From positions 129,343 to 193,342 of the forward strand of contig QYAI01000091.1 of assembly GCA_003988855.1 (NCBI GenBank): 64,000 bases of DNA. The letters run 5' to 3'. Within the stretch, counting starts at the first letter, position 1. Each line of letters starts with the position of its first letter. Both the position numbers and the translations under genes were made by a program. Below are positions 22,972 through 34,700 of this stretch, one piece after another. Source of the stretch: Arachnopeziza araneosa (taxonomy: Eukaryota; Ascomycota; Leotiomycetes; Helotiales; Arachnopezizaceae). The notes under the pieces are model-generated. The model was not told the origin of the DNA and did no database searches. It saw only the letters and a program-made list of their open reading frames with translations.

Positions 22972-24868
22972 ATGGATAGTACAAAGTTATCAGTCGATTT
23001 CGCAACGAGCAGTTCGTGGGATGCTATCAGCACCTCCCCGGCCTATGACTACATTGTCATTGGGTCTGGGTTTGCTGGACTGGCCTTCATAGACGAAATG
23101 CTAACGCTGAGTCCGGCAAAGCGGATACTGTGTCTTGAAAAGGGTGGTGTGTATCGATTCCGTTGCCCTTGTGTGTTGCATCCATCTGACTTCCCCTTCC
23201 AAGGTTTTGAACTTGACTCTCACTTCCAGACTCTAACAAACCCGTCAATTGCGTATCCCCATGGTATTCCGGAGGCTTTCCCTTGGACACTGTCAGCCAA
23301 ATGCAATCCATCCTCTAAGTTTGGGCACTGCGCTGGGGCTTGCAATTTCTTTGGCGGCAAGTCCATCTTCTGGTACGGCTGGACACCTCAGCCAGGACTG
23401 AACCAAATGCGGGCGTTCCCCCAATCTATGTTAGATTCTGCATCAGATCCTATATTTTGGCCCAGGGCACACGAGCTACTCAACACGACTCGTGCAGACC
23501 AAATCCATGGCATCTTCTTCGACGACCTGCAGGATACACTCGGTACCATCCTGAGCAAAATCTCGAGCAGAATACCCCCTGTCAGCTTCAGCGGACCAGC
23601 TTTCTTCTCACTAGCGCGAGACTGTGAAACTGGTAGCTTCACTAGGTTTTCCGCTCCACGTCTTCTGACCCAGCTCTTGGAGTCAAAACGGCGTATTGCC
23701 AAAGTCAATAGCGATGAGGGGGCTTTTGATGTCATACTGAACTGTGCTGCGACGAAACTGCTCTCCCAGAATGCGGATAGACGGGTTCAGTCTATCGATA
23801 CGGAAAAGGGACAGTTGGCGTGGACTGCTACAAAGACAAAGATCATTTTGTGTGGCGGGGTAAGTAGCCGTGCCCAGCTGGGCTGGATAAGACTCACTGT
23901 GCACAGGCAATACCGAACGCAACGCTTCTTTTGAATTCATTCGATGGTTTGAAAGGGGAAGTTGGTGAGCGCATCTCGGGCCATTTCAGCTCATATGTCT
24001 GTGCGAGAGTGCCCATTCGAGCATATGCCGCTGCCGCCGCCGGCGGTAATTATGGCAATAGTGATGGAATAAATTTAAAATTCGAGAAACGTGACAGATT
24101 GGGCATTGCCGCCTATGTTATCGCTGGCCAAGATAGAGAAACCGGCGGACAGTATCACATTCAGCTAACGGCAATCCATTCCCCCAAATGCTCAAACGGG
24201 TTAGACGAGATTCACCACAGCTGCCCGAGCTACGGCACTGCACCGACAGCGGCACAATTGGAAGGGCTCGGGGAACATATCCTTGTATGTAAGTTAAAGT
24301 ATGGCCCACACGGGGCAAATTTATTCATCCAAGTGCTAGGCTGCTCTACCCTGGGTGAAATGAGTGAGGGAAATGAGGACTCTTGGCTCCACCTTAACCC
24401 ATCAAGCAGTGACCGGACCAGCAACGTCACGCTGCAATTCACACTTGTACAAGACGACCAAAAGTTGTGGGATACTATGGACGAGGCAACATTCCAAACC
24501 ATCGAGGCTTTGGCTGGGAATGCTGCCGAGGTGGACTACTGGGATGAGGCTCAACAGGGTTGGTTTAAAGCGAAACCTACTGCCAGTAAGCGGAGACAGC
24601 GGATTATTGTGCACGAGTCGGGCACGATTCGGATGGAGAACTCAGGGCCACTGGATGAGCTCTATCGATTATACCTTTGTGATAACGTGGTGAGTAACGT
24701 GGCTTTGCTTCGACTCCGACCTTAGCTAATTATAAATGGCAGTTTGTAACTGGCAGTGCTATATTTCCCACCGCTGGAAGTTGGAACCCCACGCTAACCA
24801 TTTGTGGGTTTGCTCAGGACTTAGCGAGGAAGCTAGCACGTGTGGACTCTGAAGAGAATCTCGGTTAA
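22972..24868 (+). CDS. GMC-type FAD oxidoreductase (three exons)
   Basis: Exons 22972-23859, 23907-24689 and 24743-24868 join in frame (introns 47 and 53 bp), giving 598 residues, normal for the glucose-methanol-choline family. The FAD dinucleotide fold is at residues 27-36 (DYIVIGSGFAG). The GMC C-terminal domain is recognisable from HESGTIRM (from residue 532) and VTGSAIFPTAGSWNPT (from 559) near the end. The first intron restores LCGGAIPNATLLLNS. Such enzymes oxidise alcohols with FAD, passing electrons to oxygen or another acceptor; the substrate here cannot be deduced. No signal peptide is visible, so an intracellular location is likely. It stands head to head with the reductase and upstream of the PhyH gene on the same strand. 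Confidence 0.88.
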
Positions 24869-25427
24869 GTCTGGTTGCATTGTATCTAGTTTTTCAATGG
24901 CTTGAATGGCCTGTACGGCGTGATGGATAGTTAACTTACTCCTTCTTCCAGATGCGCAGTTTTTGACTCGATAAAGAATATGACAAGGCCCCATTTTGTA
25001 CTTGAATTAGGTGTTGATGTATGCTCATCGTAGAGTACCGATCGCCAGCAACCCATACAGCCATAAATTGCCTGAAAAGGTAAGACATGTTGTGGCCTGA
25101 GGCCCCCAGTTGCCACTGGTGGCAATGGAAGCCTGGAGGGCTGAGATGGAAGCCTGGAGGGCTGAACTGGAGAGCCTGTAGAGCTGNNNNNNNNNNNNNC
25201 GTACCTGTTCACTGTAGAGTTAGAGAATCAGTCCTTATAGCACACTTGATTTGTCACGTGCCATTATTAGTCAACCTAGCCTCGGCCATCACAACAAGAC
25301 AGTTCCGTTTGATATGATCATGTGACCGGCAGAATCGACCCCCGACTCGGCGTTTCAGACGACTACGCTTTTGCTCCAGGCATCTTGATGTGAACTGCCG
25401 AGACCTAGAACAACTACAACAAGCATA
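24869..25427. other. intergenic with 21-bp repeat and assembly gap
   Basis: No gene is supported. Two copies of a 21-bp unit (TGGAAGCCTGGAGGGCTGAG-like) occupy 25126-25167, followed by a partial third and then 13 undetermined bases (25187-25199). The gap in a tandem repeat suggests collapsed or unresolved repeat units, so the true length is uncertain. The rest holds the terminator of the GMC gene and the promoter of the PhyH gene. Confidence 0.6.
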
Positions 25428-26522
25428 ATGAACGGCCGTCGAAACGGAGAAATTGTTCAAGCAATCGTTGCCACAAACAATGAGAGGCTCGTTGGTGCAT
25501 ACTCGGCTCGCACTCTGCAGATCATCCTCGGCGCATTACACCAGGACGGACTCGTCGTGCTGAAAGGTATTATTGACGTTGAGCATGTCGATGCTCTCAA
25601 TAAAGCCATGTGTGAAGGCGCAGAGAAGACTGTTACAAATCCGGGAACGATTTATAACCACAATGTCCGCTGTGCGTTCGTACGGTCCGCCTACACTAGT
25701 GTCATTCTGTCTAACCCGGAACTGCAGCAAATTTCCTCCTACGGCCTCCAGTCGACCAAGCTGCTCACCTATATGGAGATATTTACTTCAACAAGTTCCT
25801 GCTCCAGGTGGCCAACGCGTGAGGTCCAATAGCTTCCAACCTGTCAATGAAACTAAAAGGTCTTCCAGATACTTAGGCCCGAAACCGATCTGGAACTGGT
25901 TAACTTCCAACACAGCGCTCGCCAACACGGCCGGTCTCCGCCAGCCTGTGCATAAAGATTCGACCTTTACGCATCCAAAATATCCATACTACTTCATCGC
26001 CAACATCCCGCTTTGCAACTTTGGCACCCACAACGGCGCGACTGAGTTCTGGCCCGGCTCCCACGCGACCACAGATGTCTCCGATCAGGCTATTGCGACT
26101 GAAGATGGACCAGTCTACAAGGCCGGCGACGTGATGTGCTTCATTGCAGATGAGCTGAGGGAAGCTCGACGAGCCGTGCGGCCGCCTATACAGCTCGACG
26201 TGGAGAGAGGAGATATCATGATTCGAGATATCCGGCTCTGGCACGCTGGAATGCCGAACGAGAGTAATGAGCACCGGATCATGCTAGGGTTAGGGTATCA
26301 GGCAAGTCTGCTGACGGAATCAAAGCGAATACGTGCCCCCTAATGTGTTTACAGAGCCCAACACACCCAAACTATTCCATGCGTTGCCACTTGCCGATGT
26401 CGCAGCAGGCATTCTTTCTGAGTGACAGAAGCGGCCTGGTTGAGGTGCGAGCTAACTTCTATCCTGATGAGGAGTTAGCCAAGAGTAAGGTCGACGAAGC
26501 ATTTGACCTCGGGACTGAATGA
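25428..26522 (+). CDS. phytanoyl-CoA dioxygenase-family (PhyH) protein
   Basis: Four exons (25428-25671, 25728-25818, 25869-26301, 26355-26522) give 311 residues. The introns are 50-56 bp. The third has a GC donor (CAG/GCAAGT...ACAG), a recognised minor splice type; without it the frame ends early. Fe(II)-binding residues of the 2-oxoglutarate dioxygenase fold are visible as H140-x-D142 (QPVHKDSTF) and H237 (RLWHAGMPN), with a 2OG-binding Arg probably R248 (EHRIML). The family hydroxylates unactivated carbons using 2-oxoglutarate and oxygen; many fungal members act on secondary metabolites. No peroxisomal signal is apparent (C-terminus LGTE). It lies downstream of the GMC gene on the same strand. 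Splice sites were chosen because they restore NVRSNFLLRPPVD and NAYLGPKP. Confidence 0.85.
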
Positions 26523-26679
26523 GGTCAGATTCCATCAGGATGATGCATTGAGTCCATGCCTCGATCTCATTAGTACCTACGCGAGATTATAAAGTCAGGT
26601 CATAGTCTTTGCAAAGGACGATAATGTTAACCAGGTTCTGTATCTGCCAACATCTTAATTGATCACCGATATTTGAACC

Positions 26680-26915
26680 TGTTGGTATTGTGATGGACGA
26701 CTCCCGCCAATCCCAACAAGTCATGCGAATTCTCGGTTAAGGGAAATATGGGTATGACCTGACTCGGACCCCTTTCGGGGTTGAACCAGAAAAGTGTATA
26801 TAGGCATGGGGTTTCCCCTTTTCTTCCTTTTCTTTGTTCTGCACTTTGATCTTTTCCTCCGTATTAGAGCCTATGAATTGGACTATCTGAATACCATCTG
26901 AACGCACTCTCACAT
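26680..26915 (+). mobile_element. LTR-like fragment, 3' truncated
   Basis: The sequence starts TGTTGGTATTGTGATGGACG and has an internal TGTATATAGG promoter box, followed by a pyrimidine-rich stretch. This organisation is typical of Copia LTRs with TGTTGG...CCAACA ends. No matching CCAACA end or target duplication is found downstream, so it is truncated or misassigned. Confidence 0.35.
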
Positions 26916-28587
26916 GTCTCTTCGCCTGGTGCACCGCTTATAGTCGAATTCGTGCCGTCACAAGTATCCCTTGGCAACGTTAGCACGACGGTACATTTAA
27001 CACTTAGGAAGCGCAACCTAGACCGGGTGATAGGAACAAAAGGTGGAAAAATTGTGGAGAAAAACCTTCCAGAGCAACTCGCCCAAATTTCTTCGGCCAT
27101 CCTACTGCCAAAGCCTTAATTTATTCTAGAGCAAGAGGAGCATCTCTTTTCTCTGGACTTTTTCCATTTGGGCTTATTTCTGCGATCCCATCTATCTCCC
27201 CACTGTAATCGATTGTTCAGCGCCCTCTTTAAAATATGCTTCGTATAATATAGCTGCAAATGAGGACTACGAGCATAGGAGGGCTTTTGGGAGTCGATAT
27301 GTGTGACTGCCAGATCCAATACGGATCACGACATCAGGACCGCAAAAGAGTGAAAGGAGACTGTTATTGTATATATTAAGGATAGCTATTGACTAGTTGA
27401 ATACTCACGACTTTGCAAAGATCTCGAAGGGTACGTCAAGCACACCCCCGTTGATGTCACCAGCTAAAGATCAATGTTAAAATCAAGTGCCTGTTGTGCA
27501 GCCAATCTTGGCGAACACTCTGGGTCCGTACTAGCGGGTACCTTGGAGTACATTCAGGCAGGGTGCACAGCCACAAGTGTCAGGAAGTGGAGCCCGCTTA
27601 AAAAAGTTATCTAAAAATTTAGCGACACTCAATTCGCCTTTTACTGTATTCGCTGTTGTACTCGCTAGTATCGTTGATGATCGTGCCTTGATTCTGTGTT
27701 TAGGGAAGTGCTGCCCTCTTTCCGCTGTGCCCGTCACCGCCGCAATATGCTGTCACCATCCGAACTGGTCTCAACGTCTCTGCTAAATCATCATTATCCG
27801 GCATGCTAATACCGGGCTACTTTGGGCATGTGTTCGACATTTGCGGACTCTGTCATCCATAATGTCATCTTCGAATTCGTCAGCAACTGTGTAGAAGGAA
27901 CGGATTCCCCTTGATGCTTTGGCTAACAGCTGAAGTTCGATCTAGGTAGAGCACATCGAGAAAAGAAGCAGAAGTAGAAATTACTACCACTGTAAGAAGT
28001 CGATAGTTAGGAAGCAAGATCGTATTTCCCAGGAAAAGGATGGCTGATTTTGGCTCCGCAAGGGCCATTTTCGCTTCATCTTCATCGGAGGATATCGGGA
28101 ACCGACGATTACCGGCAAGGCACGGCCAGCCACAAACTTCGCAGCCACCACACCTTTCGCAGGCGCTAAAGTCTTACCGAGGCTACTACAGCCACACCGC
28201 CTCTGACCAAGATTCTTGGTCGCTTGATTGGAGATGGTATCAGCCCATGTGGCGATGGCGTATGCCATGGCCCGCTCCGTCCGCCACAACACCGAGAATA
28301 CACTTTTAACATCGTAATCAATCTCGGACGTCCACATCTGATCGTTCTATAAGTATAGCAAGGAAAAAAAATTCGTGGTGGTTTCGCAAGTCGAGGGGTC
28401 CTAATATAGGTCGAAACGAGGCTCTCCATAAACTCTGGAGGGTGACGACGACGCGATAATAAATTTCAGAATTAATAAGTCAGAAGTATTTAGGAGAAGT
28501 ACATAAAACATTTGCAAACAAAGAAAGATAGAACTTTCGACACGTTTATAGATTTACAGGTAGCCAAACTCGAAGTACCTAGGTTTT
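26916..28587. other. non-coding right portion of element 2
   Basis: I find no supported gene. The part from about 28165 is collinear with the right arm of element 1. Short frames in 27577-28430 have no recognisable domains. Confidence 0.45.
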
Positions 28588-28630
28588 GTCTCGTCACGGG
28601 GTGCGTCTCGGCACACAGGGACAGACGTTA
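28588..28630 (-). repeat. right TIR of element 2
   Basis: It reads GTCTCG, GTGCGTCTCGGCACACAGGG and ends ACAGACGTTA. In reverse complement it matches the left TIR of both elements. AT-rich DNA begins a short distance outside it. Confidence 0.75.
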
Positions 28631-29595
28631 GCTGAGTACAAGCCACATTATTGACCGATCTAATGCAGTAATTTGTTACGCCTAAAGTGCAATTTCGGGG
28701 CACTGTTAAGCTTAGGTCGCTTTGAATAGTAGTAATAGCACTTGAAACAGCTGTTTGCATTTTGCTAGCGATAATAGTAACGATAAGTGTTTCGCTCTTA
28801 AAAAGTTGCACAATGCTGCTTTCTGACGCGTGCGATGTAAGATCTCGTAAAAAGAAATTAGTAAAGTTAAACTAGAACTTAGTTAGTAAAGAACAAGTAT
28901 ACAAGAATCTAAGATAAATATAATAAAAGTAAGAATTTTAGCGTTTCTTGTGTTAGAAAAACTAAATATTACAATGCTATTTACTACGACAACAATACTA
29001 AGTAGCGTTAATACAAGTAATGCAACAATGTAAAGCTAAGTATAAAATGTAAAATACATTTTCTTTAAAATACTAAAAACTAGTAAACAAAGAAAATATA
29101 GTAGTGTAAATTACTTGTTTAATAATAACTTAAATCTTAAAAGCTAGTTTTAGCTCTTAAGAATTTGTAAACACAAAATTGTATAACTTTAAATGCTCTA
29201 AAACAAGCGATGCTTAGTGTTACAATTTTAGCATTTTGTTTTTTTTTTAATAAACTTTATAAATTTTAACAACTTTAATTTAAAAAAAATATTTTTGTAT
29301 TTTATATACTTTTTAATTCTTGCTTTTTAGCGTTAAGCAAGACTGTACAGCATAAGTTTATCTTTAGAATACTAAGTGCTTAAGATTTCGAAGCATGTAA
29401 ATGTTGCTTAATAATGTGTTTTTTTATTTTTTATTTTAACTGCTTTTTTTATTGTACAGCTTAAGTTTTCTAAGTTTCGAGCTTTTTAACTTTTTTAGAC
29501 ATGTTTTTGTTATTGTTTATTTAATTACATAGCAAAAAATTAAACGAATATTATTTTGTTCTTTTACTGTTTAAAGAAACAACAGTAAAATAAAT

Positions 29596-29626
<31 letters not shown>

Positions 29627-29633
29627 ATTGCTA

Positions 29634-29668
<35 letters not shown>

Positions 29669-29690
29669 ATTGCTATTGCTGCTATTGTTA
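29596..29690. repeat. TTGCTG/TTGCTA hexanucleotide microsatellite
   Basis: About fifteen tandem TTGCTG units, some TTGCTA, are present. The ordered mix of the two variants suggests a higher-order duplication of one short array. It lies in the AT-rich block, about 280 bp before the poly-T run. Confidence 0.85.
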
Positions 29691-29969
29691 CTTTAATTAG
29701 CTTTTGTGTTTTAGCTTAATTTGTTATTAAAGTTAATGCGTAAATTAACGTTATTAGAAGCTATTTTTTATTTAGCTTAGAAATAGTAAAAATTTTAGAT
29801 AATAAAAAGCTATTTGCAACTGTAAACGCTGCTAAAATAGCTTTTTTTTCTTATTTATTATAAAGCAAGTTACTTTTTCCGAAAATAACTCGAAGTTTCT
29901 TATTAAACTGCACAGATAGTTAATCTATATAGATAAGCTAATTTCTAGCACTACTTCTTTTACTTTTTC

Positions 29970-29971
<2 letters not shown>

Positions 29972-30056
<85 letters not shown>
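29972..30056. repeat. 85-bp poly-T homopolymer
   Basis: An uninterrupted run of T from 29972 to 30056. Its exact length may be an assembly estimate because such runs are hard to sequence. It could be the poly-A tail of a degraded LINE-type retrotransposon on the minus strand, or simple slippage. Confidence 0.9.
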
Positions 30057-30058
<2 letters not shown>

Positions 30059-31699
30059 GTCTTTGTTTATTTAGCACAAGAAAAAAGTTTAAATTTAACT
30101 AACATTTATGCAAAAAACTTAAACTAAAAAAAGCTAGCTAGTGCTTTAGATAAATAAAATATTGCAGTTATATTAAATCTTTAAATTAAAAATTTAATAA
30201 AAGTTTCGAAAAGTATATCTAAACATGTAATATTAAACTTTTAGCGCTAGCGAAAGTTTATACTAGTTTTAGCTTTTTTCTAATTATGCACAAAAGCTAC
30301 GATTTAATAACACTGTATATTGCTTAGTTTTAACTAATTGTTAACATTACGTTAGTTATTTGTTTAATTTTAAGCTTATTCTTAAAGCTTTAATACTCGA
30401 GATAAAAAGCAAGTCTTAATTACGCTTTTTCTAGCATGTACGCAAGATCGAATTTAGTGCTTTTTTAATTATTAAAAGTTAATTTTTAAAAGTTATTGTT
30501 TAACAAAAAAAAAAAAAGCTTAAAGCTTAAACTAAATAGCTTTTAAGCTATTACAAATCTTTTTTTCTAAGTGTAGCAAAATTAGCAGTATTAGAAGTAA
30601 GAAATACAAATAAAATTTACAAGCTAAAAAACAGCGCAAAATTTAATAAAAAAAAATAATAGTAATTTTAGTTAATTAATATTTATTTTATTATTGTTAA
30701 GTAAATAAATTAAAACTTTTGCTAGTACAGCTTTTTGTAAATGTCTAAAGTTAAAAACTTAATAGCTAGTTATTGCAATTAATTTACAAAGCAAATAATA
30801 ACAAGAAAATACTAATTTATTACTTTGTTTTTTAGTTTTGTTTTTACACATTTAGCTTAACACTACTTTAAAAGTAACTTATTTTACTTTAAGCGTTTTA
30901 ATTTTTAACAAAATCTTAAACTTATTTAAATATTGTTAGAAACTTAGCGCGTTATACAAAACTGTAATATTATACTATCTTTGTCTTTCGTAAATAGCTT
31001 ATCTTGTTTATTAACTTTTTACTTTATTAAAATTTGTTTTGCACTTTTTAGATAACGTACTAAACAGTAGCTACATGCATAACTATTAGCTTAAACTTAC
31101 TTAAGACAATTATAACTTAACTAATATTTGCAACAATATTAGTAATGTTTTTTAAAGCTAGACATTTTTTGTTTTAAATTAGAAAGCTTTAGTAAGTAGT
31201 ATTGCAGAAAAAAAAAAATAAAGTATTTATATTAAAAATAATAGCTTTTTTCTTAATGCTTATATAATTTTCGTTAAAGATTTGCTTTATAAACTACTGC
31301 TTGTTTACATATTATGTCTAAATTTTAAAATGCATGTTAGTAGCTTTACGAATGCTTAACTAATAAAGCTTACTTTGCTTATAATCTAGCTTTTTTAAAA
31401 GCTTTTTTTTTAAATAGTTAGTTTAATTTTAATAAATTTTTATAATATACTTTAACTTTAGCTAAGATTCTAGCTAATAGTTGCAATAAATAACTTTTTA
31501 AAAACGCTATTAAAGTGTAAGATGTTAGCAATAATAACAAAAAAAGCAAAAATTTAGCAAAAAATAAGTAATAATTTGCTAAGTTACAAGCTAGTTAATA
31601 TGCAAGTTAGCATACATTAGAATTATACTTTATTAGTAGTTTGCTAAAAGCAAATTAGTAGCGCACTAAGGCGCATAGTAGCAGTAGTAAGTTTTAAAG

Positions 31700-31795
31700 A
31701 CTTTAAAAACTTTAAAAACTTTAGAAACTTTAGAAACTTTAAAAACTTTAAAAACTTTAAAAACTTTAAAAACTTTAGAAACTTTAAAAACTTTA
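31700..31795. repeat. 9-bp minisatellite (CTTTAAAAA)
   Basis: About ten units of CTTTAAAAA with some CTTTAGAAA variants are present. A second array of the same unit is at 36513-36605. Confidence 0.85.
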
Positions 31796-34700
31796 GATGT
31801 AGCTTAGCTTTTTATTAGCAAATTAGACATTTATATTAGATACAAAATTCTAAAGCTTTGCTAGTTAATATTATTTAAAAAAAAATACTTTTATAAAACA
31901 TTATTTAAACTTTAACTTTTTTTAACGTATACTTTTTATTTACTTTTCTTTATTAACTTATTTGCTTTATTGTTAAGCTGTATTTGTTGCTTTACTTTAC
32001 TAGTATTTTATTACGTTTAATATAACTAAGTTTAAAACTGCTATTCTTAAGTTTGCTAATTTAAAAATCTAAGTTTTACAAAAATTTAAATGCTAAGTAA
32101 AGCTTCGTATAATGCTTACAAATTGTGTAACTTACAATTAATAAACTACTTTATTTAGCGTTAATAAAATTGCGCATAAGCTTTTTAGCAAAAAATAAAA
32201 TTTATACTGCTTTTTAGCAAATTAAGTTAAGTTAGCTTGTTAAATATTATTAACACTTAAAATACAAGTTATTAGTAGCAACTAAAGTAAGTACTAAGTT
32301 GCAATTAATAACTTTTGTTTTCTATAGCTTCTAAAGCTTTCTAGTTTTTAAATTAAGCGTAACAATAATCTTAAGAAGCTAGAAAAAAAAAAGTATTAGT
32401 ATATAGTTTATAATAGTTAAAAAAAATACTATTAATTGCTTTTTTTAAGATTGCATTAAAAACATTTCTTTAAAGCAAAGCTTAAAACTAGACTTATGCT
32501 ATTAAAAGCTTACTTTAGTAAAATTTAAAGTAATACTTAAATAAGCTATTTTAAAATGTAATATAGTAATTAAATCTTGTTTACTCGCAAGAATTTTACT
32601 TACTGTCGCTAGACTTTTAAACTTACAATTAAAACTAAATTTGCCTAGTTACTTTTGTTTATTACTTTAAACTTAGTTAGTAACTTTAATACGCTTTGTA
32701 TTTAAGCGCTTTTAAAAAAAAGCAAAAACAAATTGCTTAAAAACTTTTTATATTACTATAAGAATTTTTTTGCATACTTTCTTAAACAAGTTAGCAAATA
32801 CAAAGCTTGTTTTAAGTTAATAAATACTTAGTGTACTGCAAAGTTACACATAATTACACTTTGTTAATGCTTACTTAAATTTGCTTTAAGTTTAAAAAAT
32901 ATAATATAAAATAAGCTTAACTTAAAGCAAATAGCTAATTACAATTTAAATATATTTAGCGCTTTAAATAGTATTTGCAAGTTAAATTTCTTTAAAATTG
33001 TTAACTTTTAAAAAATTATTGCTGCTTTTTTAAAGTTTTTAGTGTTTTTTAATAACATTATTTACAAGCTAAATACTGTTAAGTTAAGTAATTAACTAAT
33101 TTAAAAACTTTTAATTAAGTATTTAAACTTAGTATACTATTATATTTAATTATGTTTGTATTTAAGTAGTTTCTAACTTACTATAGTATATTTTGTTTTA
33201 CGTTCTAAACAACTTTAGCTGTAAAAACAAGTATACTACTTGTAAACAAGTGTAATTACTAGTAATAATTATTTAAAATAATATTAATAATAAGCAAAAA
33301 CTACTTTTACTGCAACTATTTTTTTCTTTAAACGTTAAAAAATAATGTTTTAGTACTTTTTACTTGCAACTTAGTTAAGTTTAAAGCAAGTAAAGTTTTA
33401 GTTAAATAAGTAGCTTTAATTAATAGTTTAAAGCTATATAAACAAATTATTACAAATATTCGAAGCTTTTAAACTTTAAAGTAGCTTACACTAACTTTAG
33501 CAGCTTTGCTATATTACTATTAATTTTTTTTTCTTAAACAAAATGTTAATAAAGCTATTAAAAGTTTAAACTTAGCAAACTTTAATGCAATTTTAAATTT
33601 CGAGCATTTTAGTAGTGCGAAAAAAACTTGTAAACAAATAGTGCTTTTAGTTTTAAAAGTTTTTTAAAGTAATAAAAAAATGCATTTGTTTTTTAGCACT
33701 GTACTTAATATATAGTTACTTGTTTTAAAAACTTCTAACAAGTTTGCTTATATATATTAAACAGCTAGATTGCATAATAAACTAAATTATACAAATGCGT
33801 ATTTAGCTGTAAAAAAAAGTTAAATTTAATTAGTTAAATATAACTTCGATTTTTACGCTTTCGTAAAAGTGTTTAGCTTCGAACATATAGCACACTAGCT
33901 TAACTAACTAAGTAATTTTAACAAAATACTTAGTATTTAAAAAATTAAAAATAATTTTTAAAAGCTTTTTGTTTGTAAATTGTATTTGCTAGCATTAAAA
34001 AACAAGCTTTATAAAATAGTTTTTAGTTGTACTATTAAACTAAACTACAATTTTATATTACTTAGTACAGAAAAGCTGCAAATTAGTTATAAGCTAGCAA
34101 AAACTTTAAAAGCTAATATGTTTTGCAACAAAGTAAAATATATAAAACAAAATGCTTTGCTTAAAGCAGCTGCTTTTTACTTTAACTTAATTTATAGTTA
34201 TTAATATTAAGAAAATTATACTTAAAAGTAACAAAAAAATAAACGTCGCTAGTAAAAACACAAACTTTAGCAGTAGTTAAACAATAAATACTTTAATAAA
34301 TAAAAAAAACAATTTTGCAGTTAAAGCTAAAATTAAAAAAAACAAGTTTTTAGTAATAGTGCTACAAGTAGTGTAAAATAAGTTTATAGATAAATTATTG
34401 TTTTTTTTTTGCTAGCTTTTTTTAGTTTTCTACAAGTAAATATATTTTATTCTTAAGCTTAAGCTTTATACTATACATGCAAATAAAAAATATATTAAAG
34501 TAATACTTTAAAATTAACTTTAACAGCAAGTTAAACTAAGAATTACGTAATTTAAATAAGCTTTACGCTTGCAAAACATCTTGCAAACTACAAAAGTTAT
34601 TTAAACATTGCTAGTTATAAACTTTTCAAGCTTAAAAAGCGCTTAATTAAATTTTAAAGTTATTTTTTTTAACAGCTGTTTTCTTTAACTACTTGCTTTA

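Larger units (their letters stand above)
16792..28630. mobile_element. element 2: large TIR-bounded segment with cargo genes
   Basis: This 11,839-bp segment lies between a left TIR (16792-16834) and a right TIR (28588-28630) of the same type and relative orientation as element 1. The left arm is followed directly by a broken Fot1/pogo transposase, as expected for the parent transposon. A Tc1/mariner relic, four intact enzyme genes, an LTR-like fragment and the conserved right arm then follow. Either a pogo element received a gene block by insertion, or two ends of different copies happen to frame the block. The four genes lack nonsense mutations, although both transposases are broken. Confidence 0.55.

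Noticed and set aside
26284..26297. Telomere-like TAGGGTTAGGG
   Set aside because: It lies within the conserved coding sequence of the PhyH gene (MLGLGYQ) and is not an array.
13070..28630. Giant Starship-type element
   Set aside because: No tyrosine recombinase (captain) gene was seen, and the ends are TIRs with TA, which fits pogo/mariner elements rather than Starships.
29596..29690. Possible polyalanine/polyglutamine-like coding repeat
   Set aside because: No open frame of length surrounds it; the neighbouring DNA is non-coding and AT-rich.
33980..34204. 74-codon frame in the AT-rich block
   Set aside because: Composition is what random AT-rich DNA gives (Leu, Lys, Tyr, Phe, Asn); no domain.
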